A stretch of DNA of 64,000 nt from positions 113,998 to 177,997 of the forward strand of contig NZ_QVTE01000051.1 of the NCBI RefSeq assembly GCF_003429095.1, in the 5' to 3' direction. The position numbers and the translations under genes are program-made. Below the pieces are notes generated by a model, which was not told the origin of the DNA, ran no database searches, and was given only the letters and a program-made list of their open reading frames with translations. Shown here one piece after another: positions 42,729-52,194 of the stretch. Origin of the DNA: Peribacillus saganii (GTDB lineage: Bacteria > Bacillota > Bacilli > Bacillales > DSM-1321). Positions within the stretch are counted from its first letter, which is position 1. The number at the start of each line of letters is the position of its first letter.

Positions 42729-44000
42729 TTATTTAACTCCTGCTTCCCCACACCAATCAATTAAGGTGCAGGCAATGATTTCTGCAGACTTAAAGATTTT
42801 ACTGATTTCGATGTATTCATTTGCATCATGTGCTACAGCAGTTGTTCCGGGACCAAAAACAACGACAGGAGTGTCACCGATATTCGATAATAGCCCTCCG
42901 TCCGTTCCCCATGGAGAGGCTTCAATTATTGGATTGTCACCTAAGACAGAAGTATAGTTTTTTGACAGTGCTTCCATTAGAGGATGCTCCAGCTCAAGGC
43001 TTCCAGGGAGCCATCTTGCACCGAACCATTGCAGTTCGACCGTCTTTGCGACAAACCATGGATCCTCACTGTTTAGTCTGCTGATGCATTCTTCAAGATC
43101 TTGTTCAGCTTCCTTAACCTTTTCAATTGGGGCAATGCCCATCCTGCCTTCGATTACTGCTACATCAGGAACAGAGGACGGCCAGTCACCGCTTGAAAAT
43201 TTCCCGATATTAATCGGTATCGGGATTGGAATATTTTTATAAAGCGGGTGGTTCAGCCTTATATTTCGTGCCTTTTCAAGCCGCTGTAACTCAGCGATAA
43301 CCTTCATTGCCTGTTCAATTGCACTGACACCCTCATATCTTGTGCCGCCATGGGCAGACTTGCCTTTTACTGTGATTCTGAACCACATCGACCCCTGCTG
43401 CAGAGGGAACAGCTTCATATTGGTCGGCTCCGGAATGATTGCACCGTCTGCCTTATAACCGCGCAAAACGGTTGCCAGCGTACCAGCTCCCCCGCTTTCT
43501 TCTTCAATCACACTTTGGAAAATGACATCGCCCTTAAGATCAATCCCATTGGCAATGAGTGACTCAAGGGCAAGCAGCAGTGAAGCCGTTCCGCCTTTCA
43601 TATCTGTTGATCCTCTCCCGTAAACCCTGCCATCCTTGACTATTCCGCTAAACGGATCATCGTGCCAATCTTTCAGATTTCCCTCCGGCACAACATCTAT
43701 ATGGCTATTTAAAATAATCGATTTCCCCCCGCCCTTTCCGGGTTTTACCGCTGCCAGATTCGGATTGCCTTCAAAATGGGTACGGTCACAATGAAAGTTT
43801 GCATGGCTTTTTAGTTTATCATCTCCAATTTCCCACAGATCAATGGAGAGTCCAAGCTCCCTGCATTTTTCCACGACGATTGCCTGAGCCTTCCCTTCCT
43901 GGCCTCTCTTGCTCGGTTCCTGTACGAGCCTCTGCAGGAACTTTACGCCAGTATTTGTATTCTCACTCAGCCATTTTTTTATTTTTTCCTTACTATCCAT
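42729..44000 (-). CDS. yodQ: M20-family deacylase YodQ (ArgE/DapE-like)
   Basis: 423 residues from ATG 44000, 6 nt after GGAGG. Metal-binding motifs ILNSHIDVVPEG, GRGSTDMKGG and VIEEESGGAGT identify the M20 peptidase/deacetylase fold. The lid domain has WFRITVKGKSAHGG. By position in the kam cluster it probably removes an N-acyl group from a beta-lysine derivative, but the substrate is not proven. It is downstream of yodR with 38 bp between, in one operon. Confidence 0.9.
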   Translation of the reverse strand: MDSKEKIKKWLSENTNTGVKFLQRLVQEPSKRGQEGKAQAIVVEKCRELGLSIDLWEIGDDKLKSHANFHCDRTHFEGNPNLAAVKPGKGGGKSIILNSHIDVVPEGNLKDWHDDPFSGIVKDGRVYGRGSTDMKGGTASLLLALESLIANGIDLKGDVIFQSVIEEESGGAGTLATVLRGYKADGAIIPEPTNMKLFPLQQGSMWFRITVKGKSAHGGTRYEGVSAIEQAMKVIAELQRLEKARNIRLNHPLYKNIPIPIPINIGKFSSGDWPSSVPDVAVIEGRMGIAPIEKVKEAEQDLEECISRLNSEDPWFVAKTVELQWFGARWLPGSLELEHPLMEALSKNYTSVLGDNPIIEASPWGTDGGLLSNIGDTPVVVFGPGTTAVAHDANEYIEISKIFKSAEIIACTLIDWCGEAGVK

Positions 44001-44038
44001 CCAACCCCTCCTCATAAAAAGCTGAACCACTATAAATT

Positions 44039-44704
44039 TTAATAGGTTAATGTTCTTAGGCTTTCTGAGATTCCGAATTGTACTTCTGTTCTAACTCTTA
44101 TTTCATCAACTGAATAATGGCTGAAAATATCACTCAACAGCAGACCTTCAGGAGTCACTTCGAACACAGCCATTTCCGTGATCACCATCTGTACACATGA
44201 CTTGGCTGTTAGCGGCAGGGTACACACTTCCACAATTTTTGAAGAACCGTTTTTGTCACAATGATTCATGACGACGATTACTTTTTTTGCTTTTGCAGCA
44301 AGGTCCATTGCCCCGCCCATTCCCGGAACTCTTTTACCGGGCACTATCCAATTGGCGAGATCCCCAGAACCACTCACCTGTAAAGCTCCTAAAATCGTAA
44401 TATCAATCTTTCCGCTCCTGATCATCCCGAAGGCAGTTGCACTATCGCAATAAGATGCTCCTTCCTGCAAGGTAACCGGATATCCGCCCGCATTGCAGAG
44501 GTTTGAATCTTCCTGTCCTTTAACCGGTGATGGCCCCATCCCGGTTATCCCATTTTCGGCATGAAACATGACCGTTTTTCCTGAAGGGAGGTGATTAGGA
44601 ACAAGCGAAGGAATCCCGATTCCCAGATTGACAAGCATGCCATGCTCAATCTCCTCTGCAGCCCGTTTGGCGATTTTATTCCTTATTTCTGCTCCCAGAC
44701 CCAC
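44039..44704 (-). CDS. yodR: CoA-transferase subunit B, YodR
   Basis: 221 residues from GTG 44704, chosen because B. subtilis YodR opens M-G-L-G; TTG 44710 is the alternative. Catalytic glutamate motif MFHAENGITGMGP, NAGGYPVT and IVPGKRVPGMGGAMDLA mark subunit B of succinyl-CoA:3-ketoacid type CoA transferases. It overlaps yodS by about 22 nt and pairs with it. It probably activates or deactivates a beta-amino acid-derived acyl group. Confidence 0.93.
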   Translation of the reverse strand: MGLGAEIRNKIAKRAAEEIEHGMLVNLGIGIPSLVPNHLPSGKTVMFHAENGITGMGPSPVKGQEDSNLCNAGGYPVTLQEGASYCDSATAFGMIRSGKIDITILGALQVSGSGDLANWIVPGKRVPGMGGAMDLAAKAKKVIVVMNHCDKNGSSKIVEVCTLPLTAKSCVQMVITEMAVFEVTPEGLLLSDIFSHYSVDEIRVRTEVQFGISESLRTLTY

Positions 44705-45384
44705 TTCCAATTGACCCCCTTTGACGGAATAATATAGTCTACAAACACTCCCGGGGTAATGATCCCCTCCGGGTCCAGCTCCCCGAGTGGTACTATTTCT
44801 TCGGCCTCTGCAATGGTAATCTTTCCTGCCATGGCTACAAGCGGGTTGGTGTTCCTGGCGCTTTTGCTGAATATTAAATTCCCGTATGGATCAGCCTTTT
44901 CGGCATGAACAATTGATACATCTGCTGTAAGGGCCGTCTCTATCAAAAATGTTTTCCCATCCACTTCGCATGTTTGCTTATTTCGCCTTACCACTTCAAC
45001 ATCAGCGCCTACATCCGTCAAGATTCCCCCCAGACCCATTCCGCCTGCACGGATGCGTTCAGCAAGTGTTCCCTGTGGCGAAAACTCTATTTCCAGCTCG
45101 CCGTTTGTCATGAATTTGCCGGCATTTGGATTGGAACCTATATGGGACACTATTAATCGTTTTACCTGTTTACTGGTGACAATCTTTCCTATTCCAATAT
45201 CGGGAAATCCCGTATCATTTCCAATCAGTGTAAGTTCCTTTATCTTGCTTTCGATGATTGCGTCAACCAGTCCCGGCGGCGTTCCTATCCCGCCAAATCC
45301 CCCATACATAATCGTCATGCCGTCTTTGAAAAATCGTTTAATATAATCAATTTCCGTAATTTTTTGAAAGGTATTGGCAAGCAT
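44683..45384 (-). CDS. yodS: CoA-transferase subunit A, YodS
   Basis: 233 residues. The subunit A signature is MYGGFGGIGTPPGLVDAI, with GNDTGFPDIGIGKI and GTLAERIRAGGMGLGG following. ATG 45384 is preferred because AAAGGA lies about 10 nt upstream; GTG 45393 overlaps that site. It forms the CoA-transferase heterodimer with YodR. The start is 15 bp after the yodT stop, so they are one operon. Confidence 0.93.
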   Translation of the reverse strand: MLANTFQKITEIDYIKRFFKDGMTIMYGGFGGIGTPPGLVDAIIESKIKELTLIGNDTGFPDIGIGKIVTSKQVKRLIVSHIGSNPNAGKFMTNGELEIEFSPQGTLAERIRAGGMGLGGILTDVGADVEVVRRNKQTCEVDGKTFLIETALTADVSIVHAEKADPYGNLIFSKSARNTNPLVAMAGKITIAEAEEIVPLGELDPEGIITPGVFVDYIIPSKGVNWKWVWEQK

Positions 45385-45398
45385 CTGCTCCACTTCCT

Positions 45399-46754
45399 TT
45401 ATGCTTCACTGAGATAGGAAGCGCGAATAATCGTTTCTGCCTCCTCCAAAGTTTTCCTCAGCCTGCGGACAAGCTCTTCACATTCTCTTTTAGTGATGGT
45501 CAGGGGAGGAGCGATTATTACGGCATCACCGCCTATACCTTCCTTGCCTGCTGCTGAAGGATATAGTAATAAACCGTTTTTAGCGGCTGTTTCAATGATT
45601 AAAGATGTAATCCCTGCTGCAGCTGGGAAATGTTCCTTTGTATCTTGCCTGCGGACAAACTCAATACCAAGAAGCAGCCCTTTCCCTCGAAAATCCCCGA
45701 TAAACCGAAAACCAGTGAGAAGCCGCTTGATCAAACTGCTCAAATATCTTCCCGTTTCCTCCGCTTTTTCTGCTATCCGATTTTCATCAACATAATTCAA
45801 TACCGCAAGTGATACTGCGCAGGATTGCGGATTGGCACTAAATGTATGTCCGCTCATAATTGATTTTGACCCATTCAGGATTGGTTCTATAACCTTTTCA
45901 CTGACAACAGCGGCAGCAATCGGGGTATATCCGCCGCTCATGCCCTTTCCAAAGGCAATAATGTCAGGCTCAGCACGATAATGATCACACGCCAGAATTT
46001 TTCCAGTCCTGCCAAATCCAGTCATGACTTCATCAGCAATAAATAAAATGTCATTCTCATCGCAAATGGCTTTTATTTTTTCAAAATACCCCTCTGGAGG
46101 CGCTATCGCGGCGCCTGCTGCTCCAATAACCGGTTCAGCAATAAACGCCGCGATTTGTTCGGACCCAATCCTTTTAATAGCCGTTTCCAGCTGGGTGGCA
46201 CAAGCCAGGCCGCAGGAGGGATATGTGCTGTTAAAAGGACATCTATAGCAATAAGGTGCGTCAATGGCCGGATAATCCTCCAGCAAAGGAGTAAACCTTG
46301 CCCTTCTTGCCACATGTCCTGACATGGAGAGAGCCCCAATCGTAATGCCGTGGTAGCTCATCCACCGAGAAATAATCCGGTGCTTTGTTGGCCTGCCCTT
46401 TTCCTGCCAATGCTGAATTGCGATTTTCATAGCCGTTTCCGTAGCCTCTGATCCGCTGTTTACAAAAAAGCTATATTCTAGCCTTCCCTTCGTCATCTCA
46501 GCAATTTTTTCCGCAAGCTTTTCAGCAGCTTCACTCGTAAATTGCGAGCGGTATACAAAAGAAACCTTACTTGCCTGCTCAGCCATCGCTGTAATGATTT
46601 CCTGGACACCATGACCCAAGTTTGCCGTTACCGCACCCGAGGATGCATCAAGATAATCCCTGCCTTCCTTATCAAACAAAAAGACGCCCTTCCCATGGCT
46701 AATCACCGGATAGTCAGCATCTAGCACCGGTTTAATTAAGTATGATCCGTTCAT
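45399..46754 (-). CDS. yodT: Class III aminotransferase YodT
   Basis: 451 residues from ATG 46754, 8 nt after AGAGGAG; GTG 46757 precedes it. The PLP-lysine is in IIAFGKGMSGGYTPIAAAV, with SGSEATETAMKIA and DEVMTGFGRTGK upstream as in class III enzymes. Four cysteines in YCYRCPFNSTYPSCGLAC are notable. It probably transaminates an acetylated or free beta-lysine intermediate. First gene of the operon yodT-S-R-Q-orf-P; order is reversed relative to B. subtilis, where kamA is first. Confidence 0.92.
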   Translation of the reverse strand: MNGSYLIKPVLDADYPVISHGKGVFLFDKEGRDYLDASSGAVTANLGHGVQEIITAMAEQASKVSFVYRSQFTSEAAEKLAEKIAEMTKGRLEYSFFVNSGSEATETAMKIAIQHWQEKGRPTKHRIISRWMSYHGITIGALSMSGHVARRARFTPLLEDYPAIDAPYCYRCPFNSTYPSCGLACATQLETAIKRIGSEQIAAFIAEPVIGAAGAAIAPPEGYFEKIKAICDENDILFIADEVMTGFGRTGKILACDHYRAEPDIIAFGKGMSGGYTPIAAAVVSEKVIEPILNGSKSIMSGHTFSANPQSCAVSLAVLNYVDENRIAEKAEETGRYLSSLIKRLLTGFRFIGDFRGKGLLLGIEFVRRQDTKEHFPAAAGITSLIIETAAKNGLLLYPSAAGKEGIGGDAVIIAPPLTITKRECEELVRRLRKTLEEAETIIRASYLSEA

Positions 46755-47069
46755 CACACACTTCTCCTCTTTTCCAGCCGTAACGCAAGCAATTTAGTAA
46801 ATTGTATGTACACCTGAAAGGAATCTTGCTTAGAAAGTAAAACTTCATGATGGAAGGGCCAGGCGATATTTCAATTGACTGGAAATAGATGATCAAAAAA
46901 ATAGAAGTTCTCTAACGAATTTGCTGATTAAAAAAAGTGGATAAAAGAGTTTATGATATTGACAATGTTAAAAAAACAGGTTAGCGACTAATTCAAAAAG
47001 CAAACGCCTATTTGCGGGAACGAAAGTCTGATATAATAACAAGGTTAAATTTTACTTAAAGGTGATTCT
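46755..47069. other. Divergent intergenic region, yodT / zinc-ribbon gene
   Basis: 315 bases. A TATAAT lies near 47034, ahead of the plus-strand gene. No sigma-54-like element was found upstream of yodT despite a search, unlike kamA. Confidence 0.5.
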
Positions 47070-47252
47070 ATGGCTGAAGAAACAAAAGAGTATAATGGTT
47101 ATGATACAACGATTCTTTATGACTATAATGAATATCCGGACATTAAAAGCGGCCGTTGCGATAACTGCGATAATGCCCAATTTAAGAGCTCTGTAAAGAA
47201 CTTTATATATGTGAGAGAATGCCGAAATTGCGGTATGAAGAAAAGTATTTGA
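47070..47252 (+). CDS. Small zinc-ribbon protein (60 aa)
   Basis: AAAGGTGATTCT precedes ATG. The C-terminal half has CDNC...CRNC spaced 22 residues apart, a one-zinc ribbon, after an acidic, tyrosine-rich N-terminus (YNGYDTTILYDYNEYPD). Probably cytoplasmic; the family is not recognised. Monogenic. Confidence 0.7.
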   Translation: MAEETKEYNGYDTTILYDYNEYPDIKSGRCDNCDNAQFKSSVKNFIYVRECRNCGMKKSI

Positions 47253-47338
47253 CTCTTATGTAATTTTTTCTCCTCATGGCCCCTTTCAAAAAGGATTCCT
47301 TTGAGTGCTGCTGAAAGTTCCCTTTAATCTATGTTTGC

Positions 47339-47788
47339 TCACTCTACAGTTGCCTTCGCTTCAATCAGCAAACCAACATAAGAACGCATGCAATTTTCAT
47401 TAATAGAATTTGCATGCGTTTTATAATGGTAAGAGAATATTTTAATTGGAACATCGCTTCTGTCAGCTTTAACAGAAGCTGTTACACCGACAGGAACCGG
47501 AGCAAATGGATGTACATGGCTAAAGTTCACATTTGCAATGACAGATACCCCAGCTAATTCCCGTTTTGAAGAAATATTCTTATCCAGTGCATACTCTGTC
47601 ATCCCGCTGTTTTTCAAAAATAGTCCCATCCCATCCCAAGGCCTGAATACTTCCGGAAGATGGAACAGCGACTGCAGATCCCGGTCAAAGGTCAGCGGAT
47701 GACTCCTCAATAAATAGGATACAGTCTTTAATTGATGGATAAATTCAAGACCCTGCAATAGGTTTAACACACCCAAATTTACTGCCAA
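47339..47788 (-). CDS. Hypothetical protein (149 aa)
   Basis: The frame is bounded upstream by TGA 27 nt before TTG 47788. GGAAG lies 7 nt before TTG, so that start is plausible. The product has a leucine-rich N-terminus and a beta-rich C-terminus with FSHVHPFAPVPVGVTASVKADRS. No signal peptide or known motif seen. Coding potential is moderate. Not recognised; it might be a shortened version of a longer protein. Confidence 0.45.
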   Translation of the reverse strand: MAVNLGVLNLLQGLEFIHQLKTVSYLLRSHPLTFDRDLQSLFHLPEVFRPWDGMGLFLKNSGMTEYALDKNISSKRELAGVSVIANVNFSHVHPFAPVPVGVTASVKADRSDVPIKIFSYHYKTHANSINENCMRSYVGLLIEAKATVE

Positions 47789-47870
47789 ACCTTGTCTTCC
47801 GCACTCCCCAAGTCATTTGGCATTTACAGTTGGCTGTAGTGTAATTTCTACAACTGGCATCACACAAAGA

Positions 47871-47899
47871 AGACCGGCTCCAAAAGGATAGCCGGTCAC
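47871..47899 (-). terminator. Terminator downstream of YjcZ-type gene
   Basis: Minus strand GACCGGCTATCC...GGAGCCGGTC then TTCTTT. Confidence 0.65.
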
Positions 47900-47914
47900 T
47901 TTTTAATCTGTTTA

Positions 47915-48043
47915 TTAATGGACGAAGGACGCACCAATAATTATTAACAGGATGAATAAAACAACGATTAACGCAAATCCAGATCCAAATCCTCCACCAT
48001 AACCGCCGCCGTATCCACAGCAATATCCGCCGTATCCGTACAT
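47915..48043 (-). CDS. YjcZ-family sporulation peptide (42 aa)
   Basis: The frame from ATG 48043 behind GAGGAGCGG reads [20 protein letters not shown], then [17 protein letters not shown] and ASFVH. A glycine/tyrosine-rich head followed by one membrane helix, [14 protein letters not shown], is the hallmark of the YjcZ family, small peptides annotated as sporulation-associated. Too short for most gene finders. Terminator follows. Confidence 0.9.
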   Translation of the reverse strand: MYGYGGYCCGYGGGYGGGFGSGFALIVVLFILLIIIGASFVH

Positions 48044-48477
48044 ACTATCCGCTCCTCATCTTGTCTGAATTGAGATTACACTAATAACCTATGTAATATT
48101 TCCCTGCCCTGTCTGTGCATTCGCCCATTTCCCCAATAAAAAGTAAGTCAAGATTTCCCTTTTTTACTTTTTAACTGCTCAGCCCTCTTTCTGTTTCCAA
48201 GAGAATTGCCCGGGTCATTACCCGGAGGGAATAATTCGTTTTAAATCATAAAATCTCTATCAAAACAAAATTCTGCACTGTATTAAAAGACACACAAAGC
48301 ACTTGAAAATATGCTTACTATTGCAGGCAAGATAATGTATAATTTCATATCAGTACTGTTAAAAGCGGATAGGGAATGTGCCAAAAATACTTGCTGCGGT
48401 CCAAAAAATTTGACCGATAAACGCCCACTTTCATCTGCAGAAAAACAGAGCAATAATACAACGTTGGGGGATACGAA
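48044..48477. other. Intergenic region, 434 bases
   Basis: Contains a TATAAT near 48338 and a weak CCCGGGTCATTACCCGG palindrome near 48210. No further gene seen. Confidence 0.4.
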
Positions 48478-49581
48478 GTGAAAAAACGTTTTTTTCTTAA
48501 GCTTCTTTCGATTACTTCAGCAGCCATGGCCATTGTCATACTTTTCATCCTATTCGGAAGCACCGAAAAAACGTATGGATTTGATAAAAATAGCAGTGTG
48601 TATGAAAAAATGAACCAAAGAAAACCGGTTTCGTATCTTGTAATCGGTGATAGCATCGGACGCGGATCCGGCGCAGAACATCCCGCAATGCGCTGGTTTA
48701 AAATCCTCGAACGCCGGTTTTTTATAGAAAATGGCATCCGCCTGAATGGTGAATATATTGTTCAAAGCGGGGCTACAGCCTTCGAAGGCCTATACAAGCT
48801 AACCAGTCATCAAGAAAATAGTCCAGTGGATTTAATTTTTATTGTGTTTGGTGAAAATGACAGAAAATATATGAATGCAGACGAATTCGGCCGTATATAT
48901 GAAGCATTGATAAGAGAAGCGAAAGCATTGCATCCAAATGCGGAGCTGATCACCATAACAGAAAGCTCGCTCACCTTCGAAAATTTCGCGAAGCAAATAG
49001 CAGCAATTTCGAGCCATTATCAGGCTTCAAACATCGATATGCGCCCTGTTTTCCGGGCAAGCGGTTTTACAGCAAAGGAATTAACAAGGGATCTTGTGCA
49101 TCCTAACGGCAAGGGTTATCAGCTCTATTCAGACACAATTTACAGTAAACTGTGGAATAACGCAGGAAACAGCAAGAAAATAGCTCTTCTGGCGCCACCT
49201 TTGTATGATAATAGCTTTCAGGGATTCCATGAAATAATAACACCGAACCGGCAAAACGAATTCGTTCCACAAGGTCTCTTTCTGGCATCCAATCACATCG
49301 GTGCCATTGTGGAATATGATTTTACAGGAACATTTGTAGGAGCTAAAGTATTAAGGGGACCTGCTGGAGGCATCTTCAATGTTTATATAGATGACAAATT
49401 CGTCACTTCCTTAAGCACATGGTGGCCTTTCGATAAAGAACGGGCATTATATATTGCAAGCGGCTTGGCGGACGGACCGCATAAAATACGGATTGAGGTC
49501 TCTGAAAAAAACTCACCATACACCACAAAAACTGAAACATTAATTCGAATCTCCTCTATTATTACTAACAAGACTCAGTAA
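48478..49581 (+). CDS. SGNH-hydrolase with C-terminal beta domain
   Basis: 367 residues. An uncleaved signal anchor (residues 5-27) is followed by SGNH blocks: VIGDSIGRGSG (Ser), FGENDRKYM (GEND), and DLVHPNGKGY (Asp/His). A second domain from about residue 230 (YDNSFQGFHEIITPNRQNEF ... DKFVTSLSTWWPFD) looks like a carbohydrate-active beta-sandwich. It is probably an extracellular esterase or deacetylase acting on a polysaccharide. GTG start 6 nt after GGGGGA. Downstream of it, DUF502 is 28 bp away. Confidence 0.8.
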   Translation: MKKRFFLKLLSITSAAMAIVILFILFGSTEKTYGFDKNSSVYEKMNQRKPVSYLVIGDSIGRGSGAEHPAMRWFKILERRFFIENGIRLNGEYIVQSGATAFEGLYKLTSHQENSPVDLIFIVFGENDRKYMNADEFGRIYEALIREAKALHPNAELITITESSLTFENFAKQIAAISSHYQASNIDMRPVFRASGFTAKELTRDLVHPNGKGYQLYSDTIYSKLWNNAGNSKKIALLAPPLYDNSFQGFHEIITPNRQNEFVPQGLFLASNHIGAIVEYDFTGTFVGAKVLRGPAGGIFNVYIDDKFVTSLSTWWPFDKERALYIASGLADGPHKIRIEVSEKNSPYTTKTETLIRISSIITNKTQ

Positions 49582-49609
49582 TTTTAGAGTTTTTGGAGGA
49601 ATTGCTTGC

Positions 49610-50182
49610 ATGAAAGTTTTACTGAAAAACTTTATTAACGGGATCCTGACTATTGTCCCTATCATTTTAGTGATATATGTGGTTTTCAAGACATTTACTT
49701 TCCTTGACAGCCTGCTGGGAAGCTATTTGCGGCCTATCTTAAAAGAAACCTATATACCTGGAATCGGTCTGGTATTAACCATTGCATTAATTACGTTGCT
49801 TGGCTGGCTATCAACGCAGCTCATTACCGGGTCACTAATTAAATTGGCCGATCGCATTTTAACACGTATCCCTATTGTCAAAACAATCTACTCATTCATT
49901 AAGGACACTGTCCATTCTTTTCTCGGCGATAAAAAGTCTTTCTCGAAAGTGGTACTCGTAACTCAGCCTGGATCAGAACTAAAAAGCATCGGGTTTATCA
50001 CAACTGAAAACCTGGAGGAATTTTATAGCCCATTAAAAGAATATGCAGCCGTTTTCGTTCCGCAAACCTTCCAGGTGGCAGGCTTCACCTACTTTGTTCC
50101 AAAAGAGTTTATTGAAGTCATTGATGTAACACCAGAAGAAGCAATGAAATTTGTGCTTTCCGGCGGCTTAACAACCAAATAG
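49610..50182 (+). CDS. DUF502 membrane protein
   Basis: 190 residues. Two N-terminal membrane segments (about residues 9-31 and 51-71) and the signature ADRILTRIPIVKTIYSFIKDTVHSF, then a beta domain with GFITTENLEEF and VFVPQTFQVAGF, are typical of DUF502. Function unknown in Bacillus. GGAGG precedes ATG. Likely co-transcribed with the SGNH hydrolase 28 bp upstream and ended by the terminator at 50189. Confidence 0.85.
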   Translation: MKVLLKNFINGILTIVPIILVIYVVFKTFTFLDSLLGSYLRPILKETYIPGIGLVLTIALITLLGWLSTQLITGSLIKLADRILTRIPIVKTIYSFIKDTVHSFLGDKKSFSKVVLVTQPGSELKSIGFITTENLEEFYSPLKEYAAVFVPQTFQVAGFTYFVPKEFIEVIDVTPEEAMKFVLSGGLTTK

Positions 50183-50188
50183 TACGAA

Positions 50189-50218
50189 TAACCCGCAAGC
50201 CAAAGGCTGCGGGTTCTA
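50189..50218 (+). terminator. Terminator of DUF502 operon
   Basis: AACCCGCAAGCC-AAA-GGCTGCGGGTT then CTATT. Confidence 0.8.
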
Positions 50219-50362
50219 TTATGCTTATTTTTAGAAGTAGCCTTAATTTCAAACATGGATAATATAGAAAAATATTACGAAAATCAAAAAAACAATCATA
50301 CTTAAAACTGTACGTTCACTATCTATTAAGATAGTAATCTTTACCCGATTGCCGGACAATCC

Positions 50363-51484
50363 TTACTTCCAAACATCCTCAGCAATCTCAACCACATGAC
50401 GAAGCTTATCCCACTGCTGTTCTTCAGTCAGAAGATTTCCTTCTTCTGTTGAAGCAAAACCGCATTGCGGACTTAGGCAAAGCTGGCTTATATCAACAAA
50501 ACGAGAAGCTTCATCTATCCGGCGCTTGATTTCTTCCTTGCTTTCCAAATCCCCGAATTTAGATGTCACTAATCCAAGCACGATCTGCAAGTCAGGACGC
50601 TGTACGAAACGAAGCGGTTCAAAGCCACCAGCACGGTCGCTGTCATATTCGAGAAAGAACCCATCAATATTCAGGCTGCCAAATAACTTTTCCGCTACAG
50701 GCTCATAGCCTCCTGATGAAATCCATGTTGAACGAAAATTGCCCCGGCAAATATGCATAGTAATCTTCATATCTTCCGGACGGTCCGAAACCGCGTCATT
50801 TATTGTTTTAAGATACAATTCACTGAGCTCATCAGGATTCAGGCCTTTAGCACGAAGCTGTTCTTTTTGCTCTTCAGAACATAAATAAGCCCATGAGGTA
50901 TCATCAAGCTGGAGATAACGGCATCCAGCCTCATAAAAGGAACTGATTGCTTTTTTATAAGTTTGAGCCAAGTCACTAAAAAATTCATTTTGGTCGCTGT
51001 ATGCACTTTTCTCTATTTCGCCCCGAAAATGAAGCATGCTTGGACTTGGAATAGTCATTTTAGCAGAATGGTCACCGGAAATACTATGTAAAAACTTATA
51101 ATCTTCCAGCATTGGATGATCGTTAAAATCAAGTTTACCGGTTACTTTAATAGAACGGGATTTTGTTTGTTTTTGATGAAATTGAATCCCGCCTCCAGTC
51201 TGATATCCTTCTACACCGGTGAGGTTTTCAAGGAAATCAAAATGCCACCATGACCTGCGGAATTCTCCGTCTGTTACTGCCTTCAGACCAACCTCTTTCT
51301 GCTTTTCAACAATTCGGCTGATCTCTTCGTTTTCGATGGCCCGCAGCTGATCTAACGTAAGCTCGCCTGCTGATTTTTGCAAACGTGCCTCTTTTAACCG
51401 AGCCGGTCTTAACAGGCTGCCAACCTGGTCTGCCCGAAACGGAGCTTGCTTTAATACAGTTGTTTGATTTGTGTTGTTCACCAT
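50363..51484 (-). CDS. yxjG: MetE-like cobalamin-independent methionine synthase paralogue (YxjG/YxjH)
   Basis: 373 residues. The family opening FRADQVGSLLRPARLKEA, RSWWHFDFLENLTG, QLDDTSWAY, and the zinc motif region with HICRGNF, EYDSDRAGGF, LSPQCGFAS are conserved, but the N-terminal MetE domain is absent. YxjG/YxjH are proposed to methylate homocysteine or a related thiol with a non-polyglutamate donor. It is controlled by an S-box riboswitch immediately upstream (51509-51668). AAGGAATG precedes ATG. Monogenic. Confidence 0.92.
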   Translation of the reverse strand: MVNNTNQTTVLKQAPFRADQVGSLLRPARLKEARLQKSAGELTLDQLRAIENEEISRIVEKQKEVGLKAVTDGEFRRSWWHFDFLENLTGVEGYQTGGGIQFHQKQTKSRSIKVTGKLDFNDHPMLEDYKFLHSISGDHSAKMTIPSPSMLHFRGEIEKSAYSDQNEFFSDLAQTYKKAISSFYEAGCRYLQLDDTSWAYLCSEEQKEQLRAKGLNPDELSELYLKTINDAVSDRPEDMKITMHICRGNFRSTWISSGGYEPVAEKLFGSLNIDGFFLEYDSDRAGGFEPLRFVQRPDLQIVLGLVTSKFGDLESKEEIKRRIDEASRFVDISQLCLSPQCGFASTEEGNLLTEEQQWDKLRHVVEIAEDVWK

Positions 51485-51508
51485 GATTCATTCCTTCTTT
51501 CCAAATTA

Positions 51509-51668
51509 AAAATAAAAAGCTCCTCCTGTTAAGGAAGAGCTTGGTTTGCAATCTCTTCCTCATCTCTAAGATCACCATGGTGTTCTTACGGACTTGGCAC
51601 CATTCTGTAATCTTACAGCGGTTGCCGGGCTTCACAGGGCCTTTATCCCTCCACCTCTCTTGATAAGG
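51509..51668 (-). promoter_or_regulatory. SAM-I (S-box) riboswitch of yxjG
   Basis: On the minus strand CTTATCAAGAGAGGTGGAGG begins P1; GAAGCCCGGCAACC and ATGGTGCCAAGTCC are the core; GATGAGGAAGAG closes it. The terminator AAGCTCTTCCTTAACAGGAGGAGCTTTTTA follows in two segments around 51542-51509. Only 24 nt separate it from the ATG. Confidence 0.95.
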
Positions 51669-51806
51669 AGTTATCATATAATTTATAGTATTCCTTTTTT
51701 TTAGTCATACGTCAACCTTTTAGAGAATAAAAGTACTTGAAACTTTTTTTATAAGGCATACGTAATGTAATAATATACATTTTTTTCCTACTAGTGCGAT
51801 AGATAA

Positions 51807-52064
51807 AATAAAAAAGATATATTAATATTTAATGGTAGGTACTATTTATCCAGTCAAATTAAATCATATGAAACGGAGAAAATAATCCGCTGCCACGAAC
51901 TGTATGGCCTTCATACCCTCGTTAATAATGCCTACAAATTTAGTTTTCAAGTAAAAAATAGGTTTTTACAGCCAAATTATATTTTTGTAGAGGATCGTAA
52001 TCACCTGGAGCGAATTATTAGTTTACTAGATGGACAAGGTATAAAGGGCATTGAATTGAACTGA
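51807..52064 (+). pseudogene. Open frame without a start codon (86 codons)
   Basis: From TAA 51804-51806 to TGA 52062-52064 the frame stays open and reads like protein: SSQIKSYETEKIIRCHELYG, then LHTLVNNAYKFSFQVKNRFL and LERIISLLDGQGIKGIELN. No ATG, GTG or TTG occurs in frame except near the very end. It is likely a fossil of a small gene that lost its start, or an uncommon start such as ATA/ATT is used. Family not recognised. Confidence 0.45.
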
Positions 52065-52194
52065 AATAATTTTATTCTGTGAGTTCCATTCACAGCCAGC
52101 ATTTTCAGCCGTGATTCGGAAGACTTTACATTGAAACTATCAATATCCTGCCGAAAGCAATCAAATGCCAAAACACATATTTGGAGATGATGAA

